Below are positions 54,304 to 63,661 of a stretch of DNA of 64,000 nucleotides, piece by piece. Within the stretch, counting starts at the first letter, position 1, and each line of letters opens with the position of its first letter. The stretch is from Flagellimonas_B algarum. Lineage in GTDB: Bacteria; Bacteroidota; Bacteroidia; Flavobacteriales; Flavobacteriaceae. The stretch covers positions 186,001-250,000 of the forward strand of contig NZ_JBEVTG010000003.1 of the NCBI RefSeq assembly GCF_040513375.1, given 5' to 3'. Position numbers and translations under genes: made by a program. The notes beneath the pieces were generated by a model. The model saw nothing but the letters and a program-made list of their open reading frames with translations. It searched no databases and was not told the DNA's origin.

Positions 54304-55596
54304 ATGAAAGTAAAAGGATTACGGTGGTGGATCATCGCATTGATTTTCATTGCGACCGTCATCAATTATATCGATCGAACCGCTTTCGCCCTTTTATGGC
54401 CACAAATGGGAGAGGACCTGGGCATGGACAAGGCCGATTACGCCATCATGCTCAACGTCTTCATGGCCTGTTATGCCATTGGGAAATTCGCTTCCGGGAA
54501 GTTGTATGATATCATCGGAACCCGATTGGGGTTTACGGTCTCCATTATTGTCTGGTCAGTAGCTTCTGCCTTTCATGCCTTTGCCCGTGGCCTGGCGACC
54601 TTAGCGATTTTCAGGGGGATGCTCGGTCTTGGTGAAGCTGGAAATTGGCCCGGTGCGGTAAAGAGCAATGGGGAGTGGTTTCCCGTCAAGGAACGGGCCA
54701 TTGCCCAGGGTATTTTCAATGCCGGTGCATCGATCGGCAATGTCATCGCGCCCTTTATCATCGTATTTCTTTATGCACGCTTCGGCTGGCAGACCACCTA
54801 TATCGTTTTGGGGGCCATCGGCCTCTTGTGGGTCATCCCTTGGTTGTTCTTGAACAAGGCCAATCCGGAAAAACACCCATGGATCACCGATAAGGAACGA
54901 GCACTTATTCTCGACAGTAGGATCGATAAGGGGCAACAAGGGGTCGAAAGTGAGGGCAAAAGCTTAAGTGTTGCCAAAATATTAAGTCATCGTGAATCAT
55001 GGGGCGTGTTGTTATGCCGATTCTTTATTGAACCCATCTGGTGGTTCTTTGCCGGATGGATGCCGATCTACCTCAATGACAAATACAACCTGAGTATTGA
55101 GGAAATCGCCGCGACCATGTGGATTTCGTATCTCATGGCTGCTGCCGGAAGCATTATCGGCGGTATGTTCACCAAAGCCCTGATGAAAAAAGCAAGCGTG
55201 GATCATGCGCGAAAGCTGACTATTTCTCTGGGCGGATTGTTGATCTTGATCGCCTTTGTATGCATCATCACCCTAGTGAAGGAAAACAACTTTATGGGAT
55301 TCATTTATTTCGCCGGTTTGGCCCTATTCGGGTTCCAATTCGCGATCGGTAACATCCAAACCATCTCAAGCGACCTGTTCAGGGGGCCGTCGGTAGGAAC
55401 GCTGGCCGGTCTGGCCGGAACGGTAGCCGCGATTTCACCCATGATCATGAACTGGTTCGTTGGGCAGATCACTACCGAATCCTATACCCCGGCCTTTATC
55501 GCGATCTGTGTTTCGGTCGTACTAGGCGTGGTAGCGGTCTATGTATTGATCAAAAAGATCGGCCCGGTTCGAAAACAAAACCTTATTAAAACATAA
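54304..55596 (+). CDS. MFS transporter, ACS/hexuronate (ExuT-like) family
   Basis: About 430 aa, twelve predicted helices. VINYIDRTAFALLWPQM in helix 1 and NWPGAVKSNGEWFPVKERAIAQGIFNAG are hallmarks of the anion:cation symporter subfamily (ExuT, hexuronate, DgoT). In this locus it most likely moves monomeric uronates or DEH from the periplasm to the cytoplasm. ATG 54304 chosen; a start at 54238 adds an unhelpful leader. Followed by the SDR gene at 23 bp. Confidence 0.92.
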   Translation: MKVKGLRWWIIALIFIATVINYIDRTAFALLWPQMGEDLGMDKADYAIMLNVFMACYAIGKFASGKLYDIIGTRLGFTVSIIVWSVASAFHAFARGLATLAIFRGMLGLGEAGNWPGAVKSNGEWFPVKERAIAQGIFNAGASIGNVIAPFIIVFLYARFGWQTTYIVLGAIGLLWVIPWLFLNKANPEKHPWITDKERALILDSRIDKGQQGVESEGKSLSVAKILSHRESWGVLLCRFFIEPIWWFFAGWMPIYLNDKYNLSIEEIAATMWISYLMAAAGSIIGGMFTKALMKKASVDHARKLTISLGGLLILIAFVCIITLVKENNFMGFIYFAGLALFGFQFAIGNIQTISSDLFRGPSVGTLAGLAGTVAAISPMIMNWFVGQITTESYTPAFIAICVSVVLGVVAVYVLIKKIGPVRKQNLIKT

Positions 55597-55619
55597 ACAA
55601 ATCAAAGAAAAGTATCTAC

Positions 55620-56381
55620 ATGGATTCAACAACTAATATCGCATTGATCACCGGGGCGACCGGGGGTATCGGGTTTCAAGTGGCGAAACGCCTTGGAGAA
55701 GATGGTTTTACCGTCATTCTAAACGGTATTGAACATGAAGAGGGTGCCAAACGTGTTAAGGAGCTAAACGCCTTGGGTATCACCGCCGCATATTACGGCT
55801 TTGATGTGACCGACGAATCGGCCGTGAACGAAAACATTGCGACCATTGGCGCGAAATACGGTAAGATCGATGCCTTGATCAACAATGCTGGAGGTTTGGG
55901 TGGACGATCACGTTTCGAGGAAATGTCGACCGAGTTTTACCGCTGGGTCATGGCCCTGAACCTAGATTCGACCTTTTTCTGTTCTCGTGCGGCCATTCCG
56001 TTTTTGAAGAAAAGTAACAACCCTTCGATCATCAACTACACTTCGATCGCGGGTTGGAATGCCGGTGGCCCGGGTGCGGGCATCTACGGCACCTCGAAAG
56101 CCGCGGTACATGCTATCACCCGGGCTTTTGCAAAAGATTTGGCAGAATATGGCATTCGGGTGAACGCTGTATCACCGGGTACCATTGATACTGCCTTTCA
56201 CGCGCAGATCAAGTCGACCAAACCCGAGGTATTCGCTTCGTGGAAAAACAATATCTTGTTAGGACGTTTGGGACAACCCGAAGACGTGGCGGCGGTCGTT
56301 TCCTTTTTGGTAAGCCAGGATGCGGCGTTTTTGACCGCCGAAACGATTCAAGTTGGTGGGGGACAAGGATTGGGAATCTAA
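55620..56381 (+). CDS. SDR oxidoreductase, candidate DEH reductase/KduD-like
   Basis: 253 aa classical short-chain dehydrogenase. TGATGGIG (NAD(P) binding), NNAGG, Ser in SIAG, the Tyr-Lys pair in YGTSKAAVHAI (~155), and RVNAVSPGTIDT. Located between transporter and KDG kinase, it fits reduction of the unsaturated-uronate product DEH to 2-keto-3-deoxygluconate, or the equivalent KduD oxidoreduction. Two SDRs side by side suggest different cofactor preference or substrates. Confidence 0.88.
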   Translation: MDSTTNIALITGATGGIGFQVAKRLGEDGFTVILNGIEHEEGAKRVKELNALGITAAYYGFDVTDESAVNENIATIGAKYGKIDALINNAGGLGGRSRFEEMSTEFYRWVMALNLDSTFFCSRAAIPFLKKSNNPSIINYTSIAGWNAGGPGAGIYGTSKAAVHAITRAFAKDLAEYGIRVNAVSPGTIDTAFHAQIKSTKPEVFASWKNNILLGRLGQPEDVAAVVSFLVSQDAAFLTAETIQVGGGQGLGI

Positions 56382-56390
56382 ACAGTGATC

Positions 56391-57146
56391 ATGGGTAGAT
56401 TGGAATCAAAAATAGCAGTGGTGACCGGGGGATCCCGTGATATCGGAAGGGCGATAGCCATTGCTTTGGCCAATGAAGGAGCCAAGGTGGTCGTCAATTA
56501 TTACAATTCTGAAAAGGGGGCCAAGGAAACCGTGGCCCGCATCAAGGCACTGGGCCAAGAGGCCATCGCCGTGAAGGCCGATGTTTCCAAAACATCGGAT
56601 ATCGCTTGGCTGAAAGAAGCGACAAGCGATGCCTTTGGTGATAGACTCGATATTTTGGTGAACAATGCCGGTGGTTTGTTTGCGCGAAGATCGCTTTCGG
56701 AATTCGATGAGACCTTTTACGATTTGGTGCTCGGGGTCAATTTTAAGTCAGCGGTTTTTACTACCCAAGCCTTCGTGCCTATAATGCGCACAGGGGGTAC
56801 GATCATCAACCTTTCTTCCCAGGCAGCCAGGGATGGTGGAGGTGCCGGATCGGCTTTGTACAGTGCATCGAAAGGTGCGGTAACGACCTTTACCCGGGCC
56901 ATGGCCAAAGAACTGGGGCCTAAAGGAATACGGGTGAATGCCGTTTGCCCGGGACTCATAGGAACGAAATTCCACGATGATTTCACCAAAGATGAAGTGC
57001 GGGCCAAGGTAGCCGCAGGCACACCCTTGCGAAGGGAAGGTATGGCCGATGAGGTGGCCGATTTGGTAGTCTATTTAGCTACCGAGCAAGCTTCCTTCGT
57101 GACAGGAAACAATATTGATATCAATGGCGGTTTGGCATTTAGCTAA
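56391..57146 (+). CDS. SDR oxidoreductase, second candidate DEH reductase
   Basis: 251 aa. The cofactor motif reads TGGSRDIG, with Asp at the usually conserved second Gly; NNAGG and YSASKGAVTTF (catalytic Tyr, Lys) are intact, and VCPGLIGT follows. ATG 56391, a few bases downstream of the previous stop. The sequence around GGLFARRSLSEF resembles SDRs I recall from alginate loci of Flavobacteriia that reduce DEH. Same operon. Confidence 0.88.
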   Translation: MGRLESKIAVVTGGSRDIGRAIAIALANEGAKVVVNYYNSEKGAKETVARIKALGQEAIAVKADVSKTSDIAWLKEATSDAFGDRLDILVNNAGGLFARRSLSEFDETFYDLVLGVNFKSAVFTTQAFVPIMRTGGTIINLSSQAARDGGGAGSALYSASKGAVTTFTRAMAKELGPKGIRVNAVCPGLIGTKFHDDFTKDEVRAKVAAGTPLRREGMADEVADLVVYLATEQASFVTGNNIDINGGLAFS

Positions 57147-57179
57147 GCGGCCGCTAACCTTATATATAAAAGAACAGCA

Positions 57180-58226
57180 ATGAAAAAAGTAGTGACCTTC
57201 GGCGAGATCATGTTGCGGTTGGCCCCACCGGGATTCTTACGGTTTTCCCAGGCCAATAGTTTTGATGTGATCTATGGGGGAGGTGAATCCAACGTAGCCG
57301 TTTCCTTGGCCAATTATGGGGTCGATGTCGATTTCGTAACCCGTTTACCCAATAATGACATCGGGCAATGTGCTTTGATGGAAATGAGAAAACGCGGTGT
57401 AGGTACAGATAAAATCGTGTATGGAGGTGACCGATTGGGGATTTATTTCTTGGAGACCGGGGCGGTAAGCCGCGGCAGTAAAGTGGTCTATGACCGTGCC
57501 CATTCGGCTATGGCCGAGATTGAAAAAGGAATGATCGATTGGGACGCCGTATTCGAGGGGGTCGAATGGTTCCACTGGACCGGTATTACCCCGGCCATTT
57601 CGCAGGGAGCCGCCGATGTATGTTTGGAGGCGGTTAAAAAAGCCAGTGCTTTGGGCATTACAATTTCAACCGATTTGAACTACCGGGCCAAATTATGGAC
57701 CTATTGCGATGCCCAACATCGCGAAGCGGTTATGGCCGAGTTGACCTCGTATTGCGATATCGTATTGGGCAACGAAGAAGATGCCGAAAAGCACTTTGGC
57801 ATCAAACCGGAAGGCTTGGACATCACTACCCAGGGCGAACATGTCAAGGCCGAGGCCTTTTTATCGGTCTGTACCCAAATGATGGAGCGTTTTCCAAAAG
57901 CTAAAAAAGTCATTACCACCTTAAGGGGTTCCCTGTCGGCCTCGCACAATACCTGGGCGGGGGTTTTATATGATGGCAAAAACCTATTGAAATCACCCGA
58001 ATACCAGATCACCCACATTGTGGATCGCGTTGGTGGCGGGGATAGCTTTATGGGGGGACTGATTTACGGACTGCTACACTATCCGGAGGATGATCAAAAC
58101 GCCTTGGATTTTGCGGTAGCGGCTTCTTGTTTGAAGCATACCATAAAAGGGGATGCCAATCTGGTGACCGTGGCCGAGGTAGAAAAATTGATGGGAGGCG
58201 ATGCCTCAGGACGTGTGGCACGCTAA
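57180..58226 (+). CDS. kdgK: 2-Keto-3-deoxygluconate kinase (PfkB family)
   Basis: 348 aa. Starts VVTFGEIMLRLAPPG and continues YGGGESNVAVSLANYGVDVDFVT (substrate and PfkB signature 1 region), HWTGITPAIS, DLNYRAKLW, and the C-terminal signature DRVGGGDSFMGGLIYG (~280; catalytic Asp ~285). The sequence is long for PfkB sugars but normal for KDG kinases. It converts KDG to KDPG. 10 bp before kdgA. Confidence 0.95.
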   Translation: MKKVVTFGEIMLRLAPPGFLRFSQANSFDVIYGGGESNVAVSLANYGVDVDFVTRLPNNDIGQCALMEMRKRGVGTDKIVYGGDRLGIYFLETGAVSRGSKVVYDRAHSAMAEIEKGMIDWDAVFEGVEWFHWTGITPAISQGAADVCLEAVKKASALGITISTDLNYRAKLWTYCDAQHREAVMAELTSYCDIVLGNEEDAEKHFGIKPEGLDITTQGEHVKAEAFLSVCTQMMERFPKAKKVITTLRGSLSASHNTWAGVLYDGKNLLKSPEYQITHIVDRVGGGDSFMGGLIYGLLHYPEDDQNALDFAVAASCLKHTIKGDANLVTVAEVEKLMGGDASGRVAR

Positions 58227-58235
58227 GCAGGACCT

Positions 58236-58901
58236 ATGGAAAATACAAACCAAGAAACCTTCGTTGCCGAAATGGCCAAGGTGGGGTTGATCCCCGTCTT
58301 TAACCATACGGATGTCGAAACGGCAAAAAAAGTACTGGACGCTTGCTACAAAGGCGGGGTCCGGGTCTTTGAATTCACCAATAGGGGAGCGAATGCCCTC
58401 GAAGTATTCGAAGCTTTGGTCGCCCATGCTTCCCGATATCCCGATCTATTGTTGGGTATAGGAACCCTTTTTTCCGCCGAACAGGCGGAAGCTTTTCATA
58501 GGGCAGGGGCCCAGTTCATCGTTTCACCCGCCATGGTGCCTGAAATGGCGGCTTATTGCAACGCCAATGGGGTACTTTGGATTCCAGGTTGTGGTACGGT
58601 GACCGAAATCCACCAGGCGCTGCAGCATGGGGCTCGAATGGTCAAGGCTTTTCCTGGCAATGTATTGGGGGTGGGCTTTGTCAAATCGGTGAAAGCGGTC
58701 TTTCCGAACGTTCCCATCATGCCTACGGGTGGCGTGGCGCCCACCGAAGAAAATCTCAAACAATGGTTCGAAGCCGGTGTCGCCTGCGTGGGAATGGGAT
58801 CAAAGCTCATAGATAAGGCTATTTTGGAGGAGGAAGACTTTGACCGACTTGAAGCCAAAGTAGCATCAGCGATAGCGATCATCAATCACATCAAATCCTG
58901 A
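58236..58901 (+). CDS. kdgA: 2-Keto-3-deoxy-6-phosphogluconate aldolase
   Basis: 221 aa class I aldolase of the TIM-barrel KDPG/KHG family. GIGTLFSAEQAEAF, FIVSPAMVPEMAAYC, IPGCGTVTE and the Schiff-base lysine in ARMVKAFPGN (Lys ~137); general acid/base Glu in VFEFTNRG (~45), and MPTGGVAP phosphate-binding turn. It splits KDPG into pyruvate and glyceraldehyde 3-phosphate. Overlapping spacing (3 bp) to the NRAMP-related gene. Confidence 0.95.
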   Translation: MENTNQETFVAEMAKVGLIPVFNHTDVETAKKVLDACYKGGVRVFEFTNRGANALEVFEALVAHASRYPDLLLGIGTLFSAEQAEAFHRAGAQFIVSPAMVPEMAAYCNANGVLWIPGCGTVTEIHQALQHGARMVKAFPGNVLGVGFVKSVKAVFPNVPIMPTGGVAPTEENLKQWFEAGVACVGMGSKLIDKAILEEEDFDRLEAKVASAIAIINHIKS

Positions 58902-58904
58902 TCC

Positions 58905-60176
58905 ATGGCAGGGGGGCATAGCGGTTTCTTGAAGCGACTGCTCTCGGTCATCCTTGCTTTCGGCCCGGGAATTTTCGCCATCGGTTACACTATTGGTACC
59001 GGGAGCGTCACCTCCATGATCGTGGCCGGTAGTACGTTCGGTATGCAATTGACTTGGGTACTATTGTTGAGTTGCGTCTTTTCAGGAGTGCTTATCCATG
59101 TCTTCGGCAATTTCAGTTTGATAACCGGCCAGACGGCGCTATTCGCCTTTAAAAAGCACTTGAAATGGGGTCGGCCGATGGCATGGTTGATCATTGCCGG
59201 GGTGGCCCTGGGCCAATGGAATTCACTGATGGGCATCATGGGGATCTCCTCCAACCTGATCTACGAGGTCTTGGCCGTGTATTATCCTTCGATAGTCGCA
59301 TCCCGATTCGTCTTTGTCATTAGTATCGCTGTGCTGCTGACGGCGATATTCTACGCGCTGTTGCTAGTGGGCAAATACACCTTTTTCGAGAAAATTTTGG
59401 TCGTATTCGTTTCCTTGATGGCAGCTTCGTTTCTACTTTCCTTGTTTTTGGTCTACCCCTTACCGCAAGAGGTGTTGCAAGGGTTGGTGCCTTCCATTCC
59501 GAAAGTCGAAGGAGGGAAAATGCTTGTGGCCGCTTTTGTAGGAACGACCATGGCTTCGGCCACCTTTTTATCCCGACCCTTGTTCGTAAGAGGGAAAGGT
59601 TGGACGGTAAAAGATCGTGTGAAACAGAAAAAAGATGCCATTGTAGCTGCCGTTTTGGTCTTTTTGATCAGTAGTGCCATTATGGCCGTAGCCACAGGGG
59701 CGCTTTTCTATGCCGGAAAACCGGTGAACCAAGTACTTGATATGGTGAACACCTTGGAGCCCATTGCCGGTAAATTCGCCCTCACCCTTTTCTTTTTCGG
59801 GACCCTTAGTGCCGGACTTTCCTCCATTTTCCCCATCCTACTCATCGTTCCCCTTTTATTGGCCGATTACGAATCGGGGCAGTTGGATACCACATCAAAA
59901 CGCTTCAAGCTATTGACCGCCTTGGCGTGTTGTTTTGCCTTGGTTGTTCCGGTATTCGGTTCGAACCCGATTGAAATTCAATTGATTTCGCAGATCTTCA
60001 ACGTTTTTGTGTTGCCGTTGGTCATCCTAGGAATCTTCTTTTTGGTGAACGATCGCAAACTCATGAAGGGCCATCGCACCTCTTTTGGGGTCAATCTGGC
60101 CTTGGTACTGGCCTTCGTTTTTTCATGCGTGGTGTCCTATAATGGCGTATCGGCCTTGATGACGTATTTTTATTGA
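58905..60176 (+). CDS. NRAMP-related transporter lacking metal-binding motifs
   Basis: 423 aa, 11 predicted helices. The overall alignment with NRAMP is clear: GPGIFAIGYTIGTGSVTSMIVAGSTFGMQLTW in helix 1 and VAAFVGTTMASATFLSRP at helix 6. The ligand motifs are lost: DPGN becomes GTGS, and MPHN becomes MASA, so no Asp, Asn or His is left for the metal. It is the next gene after kdgA (3-bp gap) and ends overlapping the GH2 leader. A changed substrate, e.g. an organic anion, is possible but unproven. Confidence 0.8.
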   Translation: MAGGHSGFLKRLLSVILAFGPGIFAIGYTIGTGSVTSMIVAGSTFGMQLTWVLLLSCVFSGVLIHVFGNFSLITGQTALFAFKKHLKWGRPMAWLIIAGVALGQWNSLMGIMGISSNLIYEVLAVYYPSIVASRFVFVISIAVLLTAIFYALLLVGKYTFFEKILVVFVSLMAASFLLSLFLVYPLPQEVLQGLVPSIPKVEGGKMLVAAFVGTTMASATFLSRPLFVRGKGWTVKDRVKQKKDAIVAAVLVFLISSAIMAVATGALFYAGKPVNQVLDMVNTLEPIAGKFALTLFFFGTLSAGLSSIFPILLIVPLLLADYESGQLDTTSKRFKLLTALACCFALVVPVFGSNPIEIQLISQIFNVFVLPLVILGIFFLVNDRKLMKGHRTSFGVNLALVLAFVFSCVVSYNGVSALMTYFY

Positions 60177-60193
60177 CCACAACACCTTCCGAT

Positions 60194-62038
60194 ATGCATC
60201 CTACATCCATAAAGGCATCCAAACAATCCATCGCAATCCTAACGGCTATGGTACTGCATTTGCTTACCTGGAGCCAAAATCCGGCATTTAACAACATCCA
60301 CCAGAGAAATACTACCAGCCTTGATGGATATTGGAAGATCATCATCGATCCCTATGAAAACGGCTTTTACAATTATCGCTATGAACCGTTTGAAGACCAA
60401 GAACGGCCCAGCAACAATGCCTTTTTCACCAATTATAAGCCCAAGGCCGCCCATGAGCTCGTCGAATACGATTTTGATACCTCCGATAGTTTATGGGTGC
60501 CCGGGGATTGGAATACCCAGAAAAAGAAACTGCTGTACTATGAGGGTAGCATATGGGTGAAAAAATCTTTTCGATACACCAAGGATAAAGGGGACAATCG
60601 GGTGTTTGTCCATTTTGGGGCGGCCAACTACCGTACCGACGTGTATCTGAACGGGAAAAAATTGGGGGCCCACGAAGGCGGTTTCACTCCCTTTTATTTT
60701 GAGGTGACCGATGCCCTGAGGATGGGTGAAAACCATTTGATCGTCAAAATCGATAACACCCGATTGAAACAAGGTGTTCCTACCTTGAATACCGATTGGT
60801 GGAACTATGGGGGATTGACCCGAAGCGTGCTACTGGTCGAAGTACCGCAAACCTTCTTGCAATCGTATGTATTGCGGTTACAAGACCGGGAAACATCGAC
60901 CTTGCAGTTGGAAGCACAGCTATCCGGACCAGGGGCTGCAGGAGGGGAACTGACCGTTGAAATCGCTTCGTTGCAAATGAAACGTAGTTTTACCGCCGAT
61001 GCGAACGGACGAGTTCAAGCAAAATTTAAACTAAAAGGCATCGAATTTTGGGATGTGCAGACCCCAAACCGCTATAATGTCCGATTCTCGACCCGGGGTG
61101 ATAGTTTAAGTGAACGTATAGGATTTCGGACCATAAATGTCAATGGACCGGAGATCGAATTGAACGGGACCCCTGTTTTTTTAAAAGGGATTTCCATACA
61201 CGAAGAACGACCTATCAAAGGGGGAAGGGCGAATTCCCGGGAAGATGCCATACAACTGTTATCATGGGCCAAAGATCTGGGATGCAATTATGTTCGTTTG
61301 GCCCACTATGCGCACAACGAACACATGGTTCGCGTGGCCGATAGCCTTGGCTTGATGGTCTGGGAAGAAGTGCCGGTCTATTGGACCATTGATTGGGAAG
61401 CACCGAAAACCCTGGCCAACGCACAGCAGCAACTGCTTGAAATGATCCATAGGGATGCGAATAGGGCGTCAGTCATCATTTGGTCCATGGCCAATGAGAC
61501 CCCGACTTCCGAGGCACGTTTGGCCTTTTTGAAATCCATGGCCCAAACGGCGCGTACTGCCGACCCAAGTCGGCTTATCAGTGCGGCTCTGGAACAAAAG
61601 TCCGTTGCCAATGACCCCTTCACCCGAACCATTGAAGACCCTTTTGCCGACCATGTCGACATTCTCAGCTTTAACCAATACATCGGTTGGTATGACGGCC
61701 TACCGGATAAATGCAGTAAAATCAATTGGCAGATTTCGCAAGACAAACCTGTGGTGATCTCCGAATTCGGTGCCGGGGCCAAAAGCGGCTTACACGGGGA
61801 CAAAAATGAACGATGGACAGAGGAGTACCAGGCGTATTTGTATGAGGAAACCTTGGACATGCTGGATCGGAACCCGAAAATACGAGGCATGTCACCCTGG
61901 TTACTCGTCGATTTTAGATCCCCAAGACGGATGCTTCCGGGTATTCAAGACGGCTGGAACCGAAAAGGCTTGATTTCCAATATGGGCCAACGCAAACTGG
62001 CTTTCTACGTTCTCCAAGAGTATTACCGGAACAAATAG
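60194..62038 (+). CDS. Secreted GH2 beta-glucuronidase-like glycosidase
   Basis: About 614 aa. N-terminal signal-like stretch (SIAILTAMVLHLLTWSQ), then jelly roll, Ig-like and TIM-barrel domains of GH2. YEGSIWVKKSF and YLNGKKLGAHEGGFTPF, NYVRLAHYAHNE, acid/base Glu in WSMANETP (~435) and nucleophile Glu in VISEFGAG (~524). Closest in appearance to beta-glucuronidases (UidA-type NxK not obvious). ATG 60194 chosen; ATG 60248 is possible. Alginate has no glucuronic acid, so the target may be another uronate-rich glycan or beta-mannuronide ends. Confidence 0.87.
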   Translation: MHPTSIKASKQSIAILTAMVLHLLTWSQNPAFNNIHQRNTTSLDGYWKIIIDPYENGFYNYRYEPFEDQERPSNNAFFTNYKPKAAHELVEYDFDTSDSLWVPGDWNTQKKKLLYYEGSIWVKKSFRYTKDKGDNRVFVHFGAANYRTDVYLNGKKLGAHEGGFTPFYFEVTDALRMGENHLIVKIDNTRLKQGVPTLNTDWWNYGGLTRSVLLVEVPQTFLQSYVLRLQDRETSTLQLEAQLSGPGAAGGELTVEIASLQMKRSFTADANGRVQAKFKLKGIEFWDVQTPNRYNVRFSTRGDSLSERIGFRTINVNGPEIELNGTPVFLKGISIHEERPIKGGRANSREDAIQLLSWAKDLGCNYVRLAHYAHNEHMVRVADSLGLMVWEEVPVYWTIDWEAPKTLANAQQQLLEMIHRDANRASVIIWSMANETPTSEARLAFLKSMAQTARTADPSRLISAALEQKSVANDPFTRTIEDPFADHVDILSFNQYIGWYDGLPDKCSKINWQISQDKPVVISEFGAGAKSGLHGDKNERWTEEYQAYLYEETLDMLDRNPKIRGMSPWLLVDFRSPRRMLPGIQDGWNRKGLISNMGQRKLAFYVLQEYYRNK

Positions 62039-62049
62039 GCAAAAACGCA

Positions 62050-63537
62050 TTAAGAACGGTTTTCCGAAAACTTACGCTGCAGTTCGGCCACCACGGCCGC
62101 GGTATCGGTATCTTTTTGGGCCTGGGTCAAGATACGTGCCGGGGCCTGTCTGACCTCGCAATCGCGGATCGCACAGCGCTCGCAGGTTACCCCGACATCA
62201 TAGGTCTTGATCTTGGGATCATCGAGAAAATTCACCTTTTTGCGGAGCGTATCATTGATCCGGAGTCCGATACCCACGCTGCGATACACCCCTTCCTTAA
62301 AGGGATCTTTGGTCGCCGAGGCAAAGATCAAATACGACAGTCCGTCAGCGGGGTAGTGCGATACCTGCACATCCATATGGTGTTCGGAATCCTGGGCTAC
62401 GATCTCGCGCAATACCCGGATCGACACCCAACGACGACAATATTTTTCATTGGTTTCATTGCCATGGGGTGAATGTTTGTGCGTAAGGTGCAGTTCTTTG
62501 GTGATATCGAAACGATCACTGCCCTTTTTATGGCCCAAGCGCAGAAAAAAGAGGTTCTGCATGAGGTAATCGTTGGGCAAGATGTTCGTAAGGCGCTGGT
62601 AGAGCGATTCCGGAGAGGCGTTATACAAGGCGTTCATACCCCCCAAAAACGCCTTGTCGAATTTCGGTTTGGCCAAGAAGGTTTCCAAATGGGTTTTCAA
62701 TAAGTCCCGTGGAATGATCAAGGCGCCAGCGAAATAGGAGGCATAAAAATTATTCAATACCTGATCGAAGTTGTCAAAGGCGATCCAAGTAAAGGTATAG
62801 AGCCGTTCTTGGATCTTCAGGTAATTATACCCGATTTCTTTGGCGTAGATAAAGGTTCGTTGGGCCTCGTCGACATGTTCGGCCACCAATAAGGTCTTGG
62901 TCTTTGGAACGAAAATCGAACGGAGGTTGTCGAGTTCCTGATGTTTTCTAAGGTCCTCATTGTTGATGGTATACCCGTATTCTTCGATGAGGATCTCTTC
63001 CAATTCAGCAGCGGTTACCGATTGGGTCAGATCGATTTGGTAGGCCTTGGCAAAGTCGATGACCGCCTGTTCCAAATCCGGGAAAAAGTTGTTGTTGGCT
63101 TCTTGATAGGAGCGGAGCGAGGCAAGGTAGAAGCTCTCTTTCCCGAAATTATAATGGTTGGCGATTTCGATGACGGTACTGATGAAGGCCGTTACCTTGG
63201 TCGGGGCTTCGGAAACGATCTCGATCAGATCGCGTTCCTTGATCCCGAACAGTTCTAGGGGCAGTTCTTTCAGGATGTTCGACTGGAGCAGCTCACCCAC
63301 AGGCGCCAGGTTTTTGTCCAGCTTGATGGAGACCAAGCTGTCATACGGTACCTCAAGCTTTTCGGCCAATAGGGCGATTTTGTCGGTCTTGGGATATTTC
63401 TTCCCTTTTTCGATTTCGTTCAGGTACGATTTCGATAATCCGGTCAGTTTCGAGAGCCCGAAAAGCGATAGGTTTTTCTTGACCCTGACCTGCTTGAGCT
63501 TCAGTCCGAAAACGAGTTTTATATACGCTTGTTCCAT
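62050..63537 (-). CDS. XRE/ImmA-type regulator, ScfR/RamB-like
   Basis: About 495 aa. N-terminal Cro/C1 helix-turn-helix (FGLKLKQVRVKKNLSLFGLSKLTGLSKSYLNEIEKGKK), a central helical ImmA/IrrE-like part (degenerate, QRTFIYAKEIGYNYLK region), and the DUF2083 C-terminus with CERCAIRDCEVRQAP, a four-Cys metal-like site. This layout matches short-chain-acyl-regulators such as RamB, which control glyoxylate-shunt genes. Divergent from malate synthase across 124 bp. ATG 63537. Confidence 0.9.
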   Translation of the reverse strand: MEQAYIKLVFGLKLKQVRVKKNLSLFGLSKLTGLSKSYLNEIEKGKKYPKTDKIALLAEKLEVPYDSLVSIKLDKNLAPVGELLQSNILKELPLELFGIKERDLIEIVSEAPTKVTAFISTVIEIANHYNFGKESFYLASLRSYQEANNNFFPDLEQAVIDFAKAYQIDLTQSVTAAELEEILIEEYGYTINNEDLRKHQELDNLRSIFVPKTKTLLVAEHVDEAQRTFIYAKEIGYNYLKIQERLYTFTWIAFDNFDQVLNNFYASYFAGALIIPRDLLKTHLETFLAKPKFDKAFLGGMNALYNASPESLYQRLTNILPNDYLMQNLFFLRLGHKKGSDRFDITKELHLTHKHSPHGNETNEKYCRRWVSIRVLREIVAQDSEHHMDVQVSHYPADGLSYLIFASATKDPFKEGVYRSVGIGLRINDTLRKKVNFLDDPKIKTYDVGVTCERCAIRDCEVRQAPARILTQAQKDTDTAAVVAELQRKFSENRS

Positions 63538-63538
63538 A

Positions 63539-63613
63539 ATTCGCAAGCAAATGTACGTATTCTTGCGAATATGATAAAAATAGCGACCAATTAAAAAAAA
63601 GCGAACGTTCGCT
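63539..63613. promoter_or_regulatory. Inverted repeats between the regulator and malate synthase
   Basis: ATTCGCAAG (63539-63547) pairs with CTTGCGAAT (63562-63570), spacer 14 bp; 29 bp on, AGCGAACGTTCGCT (63600-63613) is a perfect 14-bp palindrome. The repeats share a TTCGC / GCGAA core. They lie in the divergent promoter region, so are probable operators of the ScfR/RamB-like protein. Confidence 0.65.
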
Positions 63614-63661
63614 AACTTTTTCCAAAGTGATCCGATATACTTGTGTCATAAAACTAGTCAT

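Noticed and set aside
57149..57156. GCGGCCGC palindrome after the second SDR gene
   Set aside because: Eight bases between co-transcribed genes with no T-run; chance GC palindrome.
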